Below are positions 35,361-45,589 of a DNA stretch of 64,000 nucleotides, in pieces. This stretch comes from Mikania micrantha. Lineage: Eukaryota; Streptophyta; Magnoliopsida; Asterales; Asteraceae. Position 1 is the stretch's first letter, and every line of letters begins with the position of its first letter. The stretch covers positions 58,116,031-58,180,030 of the forward strand of contig CM018682.1 in the NCBI GenBank assembly GCA_009363875.1, written 5' to 3'. The translations under genes and the position numbers were made by a program. Below the pieces are notes generated by a model that was given only the letters and a program-made list of their open reading frames with translations, was not told the origin of the DNA and ran no database searches.

Positions 35361-37717
35361 AAAGCCTTCCTATGATCCCATGTATGTTTGTTATCCAAAT
35401 GAAAGAAAACATCGACCACCTGATATTTTTAGTTGTTTTGAGTTTAGAGTCTTTTAGTAAACGACTCAAAATAAAAAAGAAATAAGGTTGATGTGGATTC
35501 ATAAAACTAATACAATCTGAGATTGATTAAATTATAAGATTCCAAACAAAACACAACTTATTGACATATTATACAAATAAAAGGTAGGCTCCTTTAATTT
35601 CCATGTGAATCTTCAATAAAGCTAAAGTACAAAACCAAATACGTGTTTGAATTTTTTGTCATACTTGGCTACTAGTAATACTTATTGGTCCATGTTGTTG
35701 TAGTTTATTTGCTGTATCCTCTTATGGTTTTTGTACAAAGGAAAAAACAAAACATATATAGAATCAACCGCGTAACGATAATTGTGCATGAGTATATCAA
35801 GAAAAAATAATTTGTATATGCTTCATTTATTTAAAAAAATATAATAAAGTATATAATATTAGTTATTTTACTTTTGAAAAAACTAATGAAACTATATAAT
35901 ATAGAATAAAAAAAGTCAACTATTAAAACAAATTTCCTGTTTTACTTTATGTATAGGTTGTAATTGATATACATGCATACATATACACACATACATTCGT
36001 ATATATAGTGATTGAATTTGATTATAACTCACTATTGTAGACAACTTTTAAACGTTATGATAAGTACTCATTTTAAATCATAAAAGGATTAATGTTTATT
36101 ACTTTTTCTAAAATAATTTTTTTAAATATACATTTATGTGATTTGTATATTTTTTTATGATTTAAAAATAGGTAGTTATAAAATGGTTTAAAGATTATAT
36201 TTCTAACAAAATTTTGTATGAGTTCATGATCACTATTGAGCACACTAAATAAAATTTTGAGTCTTAATTACAATCCTACATTTAGTGGTTAATATGATAT
36301 AAAATTTAATAATCCAAAAATAGTATGCATACCGGCCAGAGTGACTACGTATAGTCACTGTTGTAAAAGTCGTTCTACAAGGCCGAGTACTCTCCGAGTA
36401 CTCGCTCTAAGGTGTTGTTCCGAGTCCGAGTACTTCCTGAGTATTACCCGAGTACTCCCGCCTAGGGCCGAGTACTCTCCGATTACTCGCTCCAAGGACC
36501 TGTTCCGACCTAGGAGCGCCTAGCGATTTTTGCAACCATGCGTATAGTACAATGTTTCCTTCCAATTTTTTTTAAACAACAATTTTTCTTTTTTTTTAAT
36601 TTATAAAACTTGAATTCTTAACTTATTTTAAAAAAGAAATACTTTAACATTAATACCATTGAAACAATTTTATTTTATTTTTATTATTTTTTTTATATAT
36701 AATGTGTATGTGTGAAAGGGAAACCCCACCAATTAAGCTAGGAGACTAATTTCAATAATGATCTTCTAATCTAATCATTTCATGTTGTATGGAAGAAATT
36801 TAATTGTAATATAGTCATTTCATATAATAATGATTTATTGATTATTTTTAATATATGCCATATATGTAAAAAAATTGATATAGAATATTACTAAAACTGA
36901 TCTATTTTTTTGTAAAGTTAATTTACGGATGCTAAATTTAAAAATAGGTATTAAATATTTATTAACTAATTAATCATAAAAACTTTTCATTTTTCACCTT
37001 ATTGGAATATAATATTTGTGGCTAATGAAAGTGTGTGGGCATTCATAATCTAGAAGTCCTAATAATCTAATATTGGTGGTTGCTTAAATGGCTATTTAGG
37101 GGTCCAATTCTTTTCTTTCATTTCTTGCATTGATAGACTTTGAAGACACTAACATATTGTATTCCCCATCTATTTTGAGAAGCTAAATTTAAAATATATT
37201 AATTAATTTCGGTGGTTGTTGGTACCTATCAAAATAATGAAATATTAGACTTATAGTTGAAGAGTGTTGTAATATTAGTTAAGGGGTCACATAAAACTTT
37301 ACGTTATGAGGACACACATCCTTAAACTTATAATCCGAGTATTAACACTACTAGAAAACACTCAACTTTCCTACAAAATTTTCCGACGATTTACCGACAA
37401 ACATAATTTTCTACAAAGTTGCGATGAATTTACGACAAAATAAACAAAAAAAGTTTGTCACAAAACTTTCCTATATTATTCCGACAAAATAGCTACAACC
37501 AATAATTTTGTCGCTAAACTGTCGGTAATTAAATTAGCCTCCGACAAATTACAGACACAATTTAATATAAAACAAAAGACTAGAAAAAGTTCCATTTCGT
37601 CGGAAAGAAAGTTGAATTTCCGAGAAACTTCCGACAAAAAAAAAATATATATATATATATATATTATTCTAATGCAAAAGACTTGAAAAAATTTCATTTC
37701 GTCGGAACGAAAATATA

Positions 37718-37760
<43 letters not shown>

Positions 37761-40700
37761 ATATAAAAAGGGGGAATTATGTTTTGTCGCAAACTTGTCG
37801 CTAATTGGTCGGAAAATATTAAATTTATGTTTGTCAGTATTTTGTCGCAAACTTAGCGACAACTAACATTTGTCGCTAATTTGTCGGATTATTCGTCGGA
37901 AACTTGTCGGAAATGTTTTTCCTAGTAGGTTTTTTTCTACAAACGTTTTTTGTCGGTAATTTGTCACTATACAGTTTTTCCCACAAATTTCCGACGAATA
38001 TTTTGTCGGAAAAAATGTTTTTTTTGGTAGTGTAAATGTTGATGATTGATAAAAACGTCTAAGAATGTTTTAAACAAACATTTATCGTGCTTTCATTGTA
38101 ATATGTGAATAAAATTAACATTGATTAATAAAATTTCTATTATTACAGTTATGAGGAAATGTTTTCAAGATATTTTAATGAGACAAAACTATAAAATATA
38201 ATACTAAAATAGTAGGCTTGAAGAATATATGTGTGTGTGTGTGTGTGAAGGAGATTAAATGAAAACTTGCAAGGATTGTAAAACACTCTCGAATCAATCA
38301 AAATATATGTTTTTCATTTATCTAGAATGCTACCATTTATTAAAATTTATATATGCATATTTACGTGTATAAAATTTATACTTAGACTAGTGGGTATGCC
38401 TCTTGAGTGGGCGTGAGAGGGGCGTGGCACACCGCCCCCTTGGGGCGTGAGTGGGCGCGGGAGGGGGAGGCGTGAATGGAACCACGTCGTGAATGTTTTT
38501 TCCTCTCTCTTTCTCTCACAGACACACACACACATATTTCTTCCTCTCTCTCTCTCTCTCTCTCTCACAGACACACACACATGTATATATATAAAGGAAT
38601 GATGACGTGGAGTGAGTGGGTAATGAGACATTTCCACCAAAATGGTGGGTGAGTGGTTGTGGTGAGTGTTTATGTGGCGCCTACGTGGCGTATAGGTGGA
38701 GTGAGTGGGTCACTTGGCATACCTAATAGTCTTATGTAGATGGTAAAACTTACACATGAACCCATGGTAAACTTACATACACACGTAATTTGTACATATA
38801 AATCTATATAAGAATATTTTATTCTTATAATAATGTTCATATTCTAGATATATATTATTTATTGATTTGAATAATTTTTTCACTAGTTCTTACAATTTTT
38901 ATAATATTAATTCAGACTTCTTAATTTATATTTTTTGTACACACATATATACACACATATAATATATAATATATAATATATAATATATAATATATATGCA
39001 TGAAGATTACAACTAGAAACATTAAATAATTTCAATTAAAAAAGATATATCTTACACAAGCTTGAGTTAATCTTAATTAAGCTCAATTTAAACTTTCTAT
39101 TTTTTTTATGTAAGTTTACTCCTATCTCACATATACATGACTCTCTCCATCTCTCGATCATATTTCAAACTCCATCAAACTTGTTTAAGAGAGAGTAGTT
39201 GTGCGGGCGTATGCAAATGGGTGTATCCATCACTATTCCTATTTATACAAGATCTTTTTAAGGTTTTAATTTCATAAATCACCCTCATCATATCATATAT
39301 ACATTATACCATACTCAAATCAGTCACATTACACACACATTACTTTTACTTATATATATTTTTACATAATATTAAATATTAAAAAAATTACAAAAATGAT
39401 AGTGATATTGATACACTGGTGTATCAGTAACCTAACCCTCTTTTTTTGCCTTTTAATTGGTACTTAATTTTGTGATTTTAAAGGGTTTATGTGTGAGAGA
39501 TATTTTTCTATGGTGATATATATCTTTTTAATAGTATAACTTCATGAATCAAAATCATTCACTTCACATTTGCACAATGATTGAAAAATATGTTATTGAT
39601 ATCATTTATCTATATCCATGTGTGGACATAGCATATTATTGTGCTTTCTATTATGAAAATTTTAGATATGATACGAAATCAAAGAAATAACAGGGACGCG
39701 CGCAATATAAACGATTTTTCTTAATTTTATCCTTTTTTATACATAATATATATGTGTTTATCCATTTTTAAAGTTCATATTTGTTTAAGAAACAACGTAC
39801 CTTTACGTGTGTGTGTGTGTCTAAACACCACTTTTTAAGAGAAAATAAGTTGTTTAGAGTTATTGGAAGTCATCTTCGCTATTTGCTCTCAACAGTTTTA
39901 AATAATAAATATAAAAATAATAAAATATTTATAACCAAAAAAATATGATTTCTCAATCACCTCTATAAAATACATAAACATCATTTTCAATTCATTTTTA
40001 CCCGTAACCAACGGTCCAACACAAATGTTATAAACTAGTGGGTTTCCCCGCGTCTTGCGGTGGAAATTTCGCTAGTGTTGCGAATACCAGAATGAAGACA
40101 TGATCACGTATATCAAAATGCAGATATAAAAACACGTCACAATAATTATCACTTCGGCGTAAAAGCCTAAAGCGTCGTAAAATTAAAATATACTACCAAA
40201 AGCCGTTTGCAATCGATGACAATCCGTCGTAAAACATTATTATTATTATTACTACTATTAGTACTACTACTACGTAATATTAGCAAAGGAAAAAAATAGA
40301 AAAAAATAATAATTATTTTTACCCAATTAAATTAGTAAAGGAAAAAAAATAAAAAAAGAATGTATTTTGGCTTGAAGAGGATTTGTACCCAATTAACTTA
40401 CTAAATGAAACAAAAAAATAAAATAAAAAAAACAATTTATTTTGGGTTGAAGTGGATTTGAACCTCCAACCTCTTTTATTAAATAATAGAGTTTTAACCA
40501 CCAAGACAAAATTGCATTGATGATTACATTTGAAAAGTACATATATTTATCTAATAAACTATTCTTAGTATTTTTGTATATAGGTATATCTGATAATTTT
40601 TTATTTATTTAACATTATTAGTCTTCCTTCCGTTTCAAATTGTATATATAAATAATACGCATACATATCCATATGCATGATTTATATATATTTTTGCGAT

Positions 40701-41263
40701 GTGATCATTCAATTAAAAAATATATATATAGCCGGTATAAACACAAAATAATATGTACTTGTTGCTTGTATAGTTGTACGTGATTTATTTGGTGAGGACT
40801 ATGCAAATATAAATCATATGGTTATCTATTTAAAAGTAAACATGCATTTAAATAAGTAGAACAAGCTGGAAATAACTAAAGCAATTATTTATAAGCAAAT
40901 AATTTAAAAGGTATAAAATTAAGTAATTTTCAAAATAAGAGTTACTTTTATGGCTTTTAAGCATATGATCGACTATAATAAATAAAACGTTTTTTAGCTG
41001 TAAACAATGATTAGTTTTTAATTAAATATTATTAAAAAAAAAAGAGTGTTTGTAGTACGTACGTACGTAGAAAACCAACCTATAGTAGAAGGATCACAAG
41101 TAGAAGATGGCAAAAAAGAACTTTGGTGAAGGGTATGAAAATGGTGTTCTTCTTCACTTGCTTCCGAAGTAAATTCTTTTCTTGCGACAGCCAAAACACA
41201 AAAGAGAGAGCAAGAAGAAAGAAACAGGATGAGAAAGTGGGATGATGGCATTTTTTCTCTCAT
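30635..41263 (-). CDS. A1 aspartyl protease (nepenthesin/CND41-like), two exons
   Basis: Exon 1 is 41263-41080, exon 2 is 31890-30635; donor ATAG|GTTGG and acceptor ACCAG|GT, phase 1, total 480 codons. Exon 1 encodes a signal peptide (FLILFLSSCSLFCVLAVA) and the HHFHTL...SSFLPSSTC segment typical of this family; exon 2 begins just before SLEVVHKHGPC. Catalytic sites are FDTGSD (Asp about 156) and IIDSGT (about 367). Between them is the Cys-rich nepenthesin insert (CQPCARSC onward), and the protein ends GGKVGFAPGGCA. The length matches Arabidopsis At5g10770-like proteins (about 475 aa). Start could be Met1 (41263) or Met5 (41251). A secreted or plastid endopeptidase is likely; the exact substrate cannot be inferred. 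The 9.2-kb intron is exceptional. Confidence 0.85.
32062..32600. mobile_element. Decayed MITE with 'cggttatggtgg' motifs
   Basis: Begins ctaggggtgtgcatagttcgg, a form seen at ends of plant hAT-type MITEs, and repeats 'ggttatgg' and 'accataacc' in both orientations near each end (32085-32215, 32545-32580). No matching right terminus or target duplication was found, so the borders are approximate. Confidence 0.4.
32933..33640. mobile_element. (TA)n-embedded MITE
   Basis: TA tracts flank both ends. Ends pair: left aggagaagg...TTAACGTACTAAACGTAGGA, right (other strand) aggggacgg...TTAACGTGCTAAACATAGGA. The interior carries one arm of the 'aacttttacatgc...acaccataaaa' family (33150-33235) and then repeated 'ggtccgtgattat' motifs (33258-33535). 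Confidence 0.68.
33641..33700. repeat. (TA)n microsatellite between two MITEs
   Basis: About 30 TA units that serve as the shared boundary between the element ending at 33640 and that starting at 33701. Confidence 0.9.
33701..34106. mobile_element. (TA)n-embedded MITE, 0.4 kb
   Basis: Ends tgggaaggttcaattgttaa and, on the other strand, tgggaatgttcaattgttag, followed by matching 'cacttttattatg' and 'cactcttattgtgg'. Inner arms around 'ataaatttatcac...aagattta' also pair. TA tracts at both sides; no coding. Confidence 0.75.
34160..34740. mobile_element. Foldback MITE, copy B
   Basis: Same family as 27355-28145: left arm 'ataatttatacatacgatattg', right arm 'ttgtatgtaaaagttataacg', and the same 'attgtgtctttcttaaacgtttgtgtataat' interior order (quoted in parts). 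Shorter than copy A by internal deletions. Frames 34234-34488 and 34428-34757 mirror each other and are artefacts. Confidence 0.7.
34885..35060. repeat. (TA)n tracts flanking a ~95-bp unit
   Basis: Two TA tracts (34885-34910 and about 35005-35060) enclose a short unit containing 'aaagagagaatgatgattt' and ending 'caaccctttt', resembling a deleted (TA)n-embedded MITE. Confidence 0.5.
35312..35355. repeat. Poly-T run (about 44 T)
   Basis: Long T homopolymer; it could be a poly-A tail on the minus strand, but no retroposon body was recognised next to it. Length may vary or be misassembled. Confidence 0.8.
36356..36540. mobile_element. Short hAT MITE, 185 bp
   Basis: Ends CACTGTTGTAAAAGTCG and, on the other strand, CATGGTTGCAAAAATCG, with a perfect 8-bp target duplication CGTATAGT (36348-36355, 36541-36548). 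The interior repeats 'ccgagtactc' about six times. Confidence 0.85.
37346..38032. mobile_element. CACTA (En/Spm) non-autonomous element, 687 bp
   Basis: Ends CACTACTAGAAAA and, on the other strand, CACTACCAAAAAA, with 3-bp target duplication TAA (37343-37345, 38033-38035). Many copies of ttccgac/gtcggaa lie in both subterminal regions, as in CACTA transposase-binding arrays. An (ATT)n run lies at about 37718-37760. No transposase. Confidence 0.88.
38385..38731. mobile_element. Tourist-like MITE, 347 bp
   Basis: Ends GACTAGTGGGTATGCC and, on the other strand, GACTATTAGGTATGCC, with TTA target duplications (38382-38384, 38732-38734), as for PIF/Harbinger derivatives. GC-rich interior with 'gagtgggcg' repeats and CT/CA microsatellites (38503-38581). 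The minus-strand frame 38347-38640 is an artefact of the repeats. Confidence 0.75.
40319..40512 (-). repeat. tRNA-like retroposon remnant with duplicated tail
   Basis: On the minus strand a box-A-like CTTGGTGGTTAAAAC and a box-B-like GAGGTTCAAATCC are spaced as in tRNA-derived SINEs. A/T-rich sequence with 'tttggcttgaagaggatttgtaccc' recurs once in decayed form (quoted as one phrase of the unit). No target duplication found; it could also be a tRNA-derived pseudogene. Confidence 0.4.
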
Positions 41264-41293
41264 CTCAATAATAATTCCAACGTTCCCTCACCA

Positions 41294-41303
41294 TTATTTA
41301 TAG
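41294..41303 (-). promoter_or_regulatory. TATA box of the aspartyl protease gene
   Basis: CTATAAATAA on the minus strand, 31-40 bp before the first ATG. The predicted start site near 41271 leaves a leader of only about 8 bp to Met1 or 20 bp to Met5, which favours Met5 or a slightly different start site. Confidence 0.6.
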
Positions 41304-41370
41304 CCATAATGCCCTCCAATTTTCAAACTTCCAAGTTTTTTTGTTTTTTTAATTTGCATAATCAAATCCT

Positions 41371-42914
41371 AATTAAGGGTCGTGTTATATTTACACCCTC
41401 TTCTTTCTTTCTTCGTTTTTTTTTCTTTTTTTTTTTCTAAATTACACCACGTTTACTGGCCGTACAGGCCTGTCTCACTCCTCGGACCAGACATTCTCTG
41501 ACACAATGACTGGTAGCATGACGGCACGTCCTGTATGACCCGTCTTCCTTTTTTTTTTTTTTTCTGTCAGGCGCTACTGACATTTTGGGACAATGATTGA
41601 GTGTAATACGTCACTAATGCGGGTCGTGCTGGGCTGTATGGGTTGTATTGGTAATTTCATAAGATTCAACCTCAACTATTAAATGTTTGAACGATTCAAA
41701 CTAATGAATCCTCTTTCAAACATATGTTTTTGATATTAAATTCAAATCTTTAACGATTTTGTTCTGGGATGGAATTTTTTCAGCAATTATAACAACATTT
41801 CATACGTGCCAGAAAACAATAATGAGGTACAGAGCCTGCCAAATTTGAATGAACAGCCTCATGTTGACTATTCTTACGCCCCGATAGATCTAAACGTGGA
41901 ACCTCATGTTGTTATCGGTTTCGAAAGTCAAACAGGATACCTCTATGAAAGGAATCAGGATACCAGTGTCAAAAGTCAAGCATCACACTCGGAAAAAAAA
42001 AGATCATGGGTTTGTGTATTCCAACCTTTAACAAAGCAACTCGATCTAGAGCGTCGACTCGAGCTATAGAGTTGCCGGTTGGATTGGCTGGAGGATCTTA
42101 TCCAATGGACGATCAATGCCAAGCTAGAGTGAGCCCGACGTGACGGCATACAGCTTCGTCCATTATCAGAGCCATGTTTCAATCCAGATGTGGGATCTTC
42201 GACTGGACCTCCTGGAGGATCTTACTCTACTCTACTTTACTTTGTATTCTAGTTTATGTTATGTACATATATGTTTCGTTTTCTATTTGTGTTGTTTATG
42301 ATTGTATTTATATTTGTACTATTTACGTGATAAACTTGTATCGTTCCAAATCAATACGTAACAAACTTATATGGTTCCAAATTAACATAAAATAACGATC
42401 TTTTATTATAAAATAAAATATTTCTTTTTAACACGTAACAAATACGTTTTGAAATAAAATCAGATAATTCGTATGTATTTGTACTATTTACGTAACAAAC
42501 TTATATTGTTTCAAATTATTACGTAACAAACTTATAACATTCAAAATTAACATAACAAATGTATATCGTTCCAAAGTAACACTTTACGTATATGACTTTT
42601 TAAATAAAAAAGGTAATTACTGTACGACCCGTACAGGTCGGTACGGGCTGTATAACAATACACTATAACGGTTTCTCTCATTTTGTGTTGGAAAAAACAA
42701 ACACTAAAGACCTGTACGGGCGGTACAGATTTTTATGGGTGGTACAGATCTGTATGGCCTGTATAAACATTCCAAACTAAAATCTATAACATTCTTAAGA
42801 ATTTTTGTCTGTATCATATACTGGCCGTACTGATCAGTGCGGGGCCTACGGGCCGTATAAAAAAAGTAGGGTGTCATAAAAATTAGGAGTGTTTAATTAA
42901 CCTCGGCCTTAATT
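41371..42914. mobile_element. Possible TIR element carrying a gene-like fragment
   Basis: The outermost sequences pair imperfectly: TAATTAAGGGTCGTGTTA on the left and, on the other strand, TAATTAAGGCCGAGGTTA on the right. Both subterminal regions are rich in 'ggccgtaca/tgtacgg' motifs (41458-41640, 42615-42860). The centre has the frame 41806-42069. Structure resembles a Mutator-like or foldback carrier, but the target duplication is unclear. Confidence 0.45.
41806..42069 (+). pseudogene. Unrecognised 87-aa frame with a DLNVEP motif
   Basis: Not recognised. It has an Asn/Pro-rich N-terminus with two similar segments (SLPNLNEQPHVD and PIDLNVEPHVV), recalling the 'DLN-x-P' motifs in some plant nuclear proteins. 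Codon use is gene-like and the GC content is above that of the flanks; after 42069 similar composition continues to about 42240 with stops. It lies inside a possible TIR element, so a captured gene fragment is plausible; a transposase relic is another option. Confidence 0.35.
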
Positions 42915-43262
42915 AATTAATACATATATATGATATATAATATATAATATATATGTGTATATATATTAAACATTTTCATACGAATACTAACAAATTATGT
43001 AAACATATAAGGCCGTTTCAAAAATATTAAAATATATATTATGATTTATTGGTACCCTATTTGTGGAGTGGAGGACAAGAAACACAATTGATTAGAACTA
43101 TAAACAAACCAAATATGCGAGCAGAGAAAAGCTAATGTTTTATAGAAAAGACTATTAAACACATAATTATATAAAAATTCTTGGGGACATAAACTTATTC
43201 ACGTTCATATGAAGTTTTAGTTTGATATTTTTAAATCGATTATGGTTTGTCTTTGAAAAATT
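42915..43262. other. AT-rich intergenic sequence
   Basis: TA-rich tracts near 42925-42965; nothing else recognisable. Confidence 0.4.
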
Positions 43263-43278
43263 AAGGTTATTGTATTTT

Positions 43279-43551
43279 TACCAATGATGACTTGTCCTAG
43301 TGGTAAGATTGAGGTATAGGGGAAGTGATAAAAGACCCAGGTCCTGGGTTCGATTATTGATCCCACCCCGTTTTACCGACTTTCCACCATCATGCATTTG
43401 GGCGGTTGCTTAGGTCGGGTTTTCTCCGGAAATTGGTGGCTGGTGGGCTAAGGGTTCCGTCCGTCTAGACTAGTGGCCAGCTTGGGCATCCTTTAGTCAT
43501 TGGGGTCCGCGTACGGAGTGCCCGGTAGTTGATTAGTTGGCCGTTAAAAAA
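43279..43551 (+). mobile_element. tRNA-derived SINE with 16-bp target duplication
   Basis: Box A (TAGTGGTAAGATTGAGG) and box B (GGTCCTGGGTTCGATTATT) near the 5' end are tRNA-like pol III promoter parts. A tRNA-unrelated body follows, ending in a short A run. The flanks are a perfect duplication aaggttattgtatttt at 43263-43278 and 43552-43567. The perfect duplication suggests a fairly young insertion. Confidence 0.9.
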
Positions 43552-43676
43552 AAGGTTATTGTATTTTCGTAAATATGCCAATTGTAGATAAGCTAGTATA
43601 TGAACCTACGTACGTCGCGGTAAGCAAAAAAACATTTTTCAAATCATTATCTATATATACACACATATATATACAA

Positions 43677-43709
<33 letters not shown>

Positions 43710-44041
43710 CGTAATTTCGTAATCTACATATTTTTTTAAAAATTTCCTTTTTTTTATAGCATTTCTAACCTTATAATAAAAAATTATGAAAATTTTTTTA
43801 AAAAAGTTTATTGTTTAGTATGAGTTTTCTTGGTTTTATCCAAAATGATGAGTTTCTCATGAACCTTCCTATATGTGTGTGTGTGTGTGTATAGGGTGTG
43901 ATTCTTTTGTGGGGTCCACTTAAATTAATAAAAAAAGAAGAAAAAAACTAAACCTTTATTATTACTTTAATGTGGGCCTCAAAGTAATAAGATGTAGTTA
44001 TTCGCTTAACGAAATAAAGAATGTTTAACATTCGAACCATC

Positions 44042-44081
<40 letters not shown>

Positions 44082-44084
44082 ACA

Positions 44085-44466
44085 CAGGGGAATGTTTCGT
44101 TGTTAACCCACTGTAATTGCGGTAACCTAAATAACCCTGCAAAAAATGACCGAATCTTTGATTTTTTTTATGGTCTTTATTATACATATTTAGGGGGTTT
44201 CTTTTTTGTGTTTTGGCTAATTCGCAAGCCAAGTCGAATTTGCATTGGTGTAAATTCGATTTTCATTTCGCAACATTTAACAAAAGTGCAAAACTTTTAC
44301 ACCAATGCAAATTCGATTTGCCTTGCGAATTAGCCAAAACACAAATAAGAAACCCCCTAAATATGTATAATAAAGACCATGAAAAAAAATCAAAGATTCG
44401 AACATTTTTTGCAGGGTTATTTGGGTTACTACAATTAAGCAGGGTTCTTATTTGAACCAAATCCTA
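44085..44466. mobile_element. Near-palindromic foldback MITE
   Basis: Two arms of about 165 bp (44091-44255 and 44285-44460) are close to perfect inverted copies: ggctaattcgcaagccaagt on the left meets its complement on the right. The loop is only about 30 bp, around 'caacatttaacaaaagtgc'. TA tracts flank both sides (44044-44080 and 44464-44472). Four overlapping short frames on both strands mirror each other and are artefacts. Confidence 0.85.
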
Positions 44467-44472
44467 TATATA

Positions 44473-44835
44473 GGGGACGGTTATTTTGAAAACCTTCTTT
44501 AGTTGAGAAAACTTTGAAAACAATGAAAAAAACCATAATTTTTTCCATTTTTTTACAGTTTGGTTACATCATTAGGGTCATTTTTATAAAAAAGTAAAAA
44601 AATTGCCGACTAGATTTTTTTTAAAAAATTAATAAAAAACCAACGTAACAGACGTAACATTGATGCACAAGTCTGAAATTATTTTTTTAATAAGATTTGG
44701 TTGGCGTTTTTTTTATATTTTTTATAAAATGACCCTAATAATGTTACAAACTATAAAAAAATAAGAAATTTTTTTTACATAGGGTTTTTTAAAAGTTTTT
44801 TCATCTCAAGTGGGTTTTCATTTTATACATACCAT
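44473..44835. mobile_element. Foldback MITE next to the previous one
   Basis: Left end 'ggggacggttattttgaaaa' and right end pair loosely. 'attagggtcatttttataaaa' near 44571 pairs with 'ttataaaatgaccctaat' near 44730. It starts directly at the short TA tract that ends the preceding element, and is followed by (TA)n at 44836-44851. Confidence 0.65.
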
Positions 44836-44851
44836 ATATATATATATATAT

Positions 44852-45290
44852 AATAAAAATTTTGCCATTATAACAGTTACAAATAAGATTTATTATCAGA
44901 TATACTAGATAGAACATGGATCGAAGAGCATGAAGATTTAATATAAATATATATGATGAACATATATAAATAAAATATAACATCAGAGTATAAATGTAGG
45001 AAATGTTTGTAAACATGATTATACAAAATGTTATTATAAATAAAGATGACGTAAGCATAAATTAAACAACATGAAATTCTTAAAAAATACCTTTTGTTAT
45101 ATCTGGAAAATCTTGATTACAAATTATTTCTTTACAATTGGGAGGAGCTATAATAATTTGATAATCTAAAGATCTTGAATATTGAGAGGTTGATTATACA
45201 AGTTTGGGTTTTGAGGGGTTTTTCATACATTTATTTAAAGGTTTGAAAAGAAGAGCTTGAGTATTTCTTTGAGCTTGCTACCCTTTTATA
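44852..45290 (-). other. EPRV-R: probable transcript leader remnant
   Basis: Downstream (on the minus strand) of a TATA box at 45291-45300. AT-rich, no gene. I could not find a TGGTATCAGAGC primer site, so the viral copy probably ends inside this stretch, near the foldback elements. Confidence 0.4.
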
Positions 45291-45300
45291 GTGAGCTTCA
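45291..45300 (-). promoter_or_regulatory. EPRV-R: promoter TATA box
   Basis: TATAAAAGGG on the minus strand, downstream of the last viral ORF, the position of the pregenomic promoter in caulimovirids. Confidence 0.55.
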
Positions 45301-45589
45301 GACCTTTGAAGAGTCTTCAATGATAGAGAAAAATAATGGAATTACACATGGGATGCCAATAGAGTCTATAATACATCATAATGCTCCATAATCATAATGG
45401 AGATAAAATTGTCCATATTGCTTGTCCAATTTGAAAAATAATGGAGATAATGAGTTCTTCATAATGTCTCTGCATGATTGAACATAAATAATTTTTTTTA
45501 CATTGAAAATGAAAATTACATTAATTTATAATTACTTTTATATTTCTATATTATAACAGGGATCTTGAGAATCTTGAAGTAGATCATTG

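Larger units (their letters stand above)
31891..41079 (-). other. 9.2-kb intron of the aspartyl protease gene, filled with transposons
   Basis: GT at 41079, AG at 31891, with a strong pyrimidine tract before the acceptor. It hosts hAT, CACTA, Tourist-like, foldback and (TA)n-embedded MITEs and long simple repeats. Unassigned AT-rich stretches: 32610-32930, 35060-36350, 36550-37340 and 38740-40030. The exonic link is inferred from phase and family architecture; a transcript would prove it. Confidence 0.75.

Noticed and set aside
38347..38640. Arg/Glu-rich 97-aa frame
   Set aside because: Encoded by CT/CA microsatellites and the Tourist-like element.
44100..44460. Four frames sharing the NSQAKSNLHWCKFD-type motif on both strands
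   Set aside because: The shared peptide arises because the DNA is a palindrome; no gene-like features.
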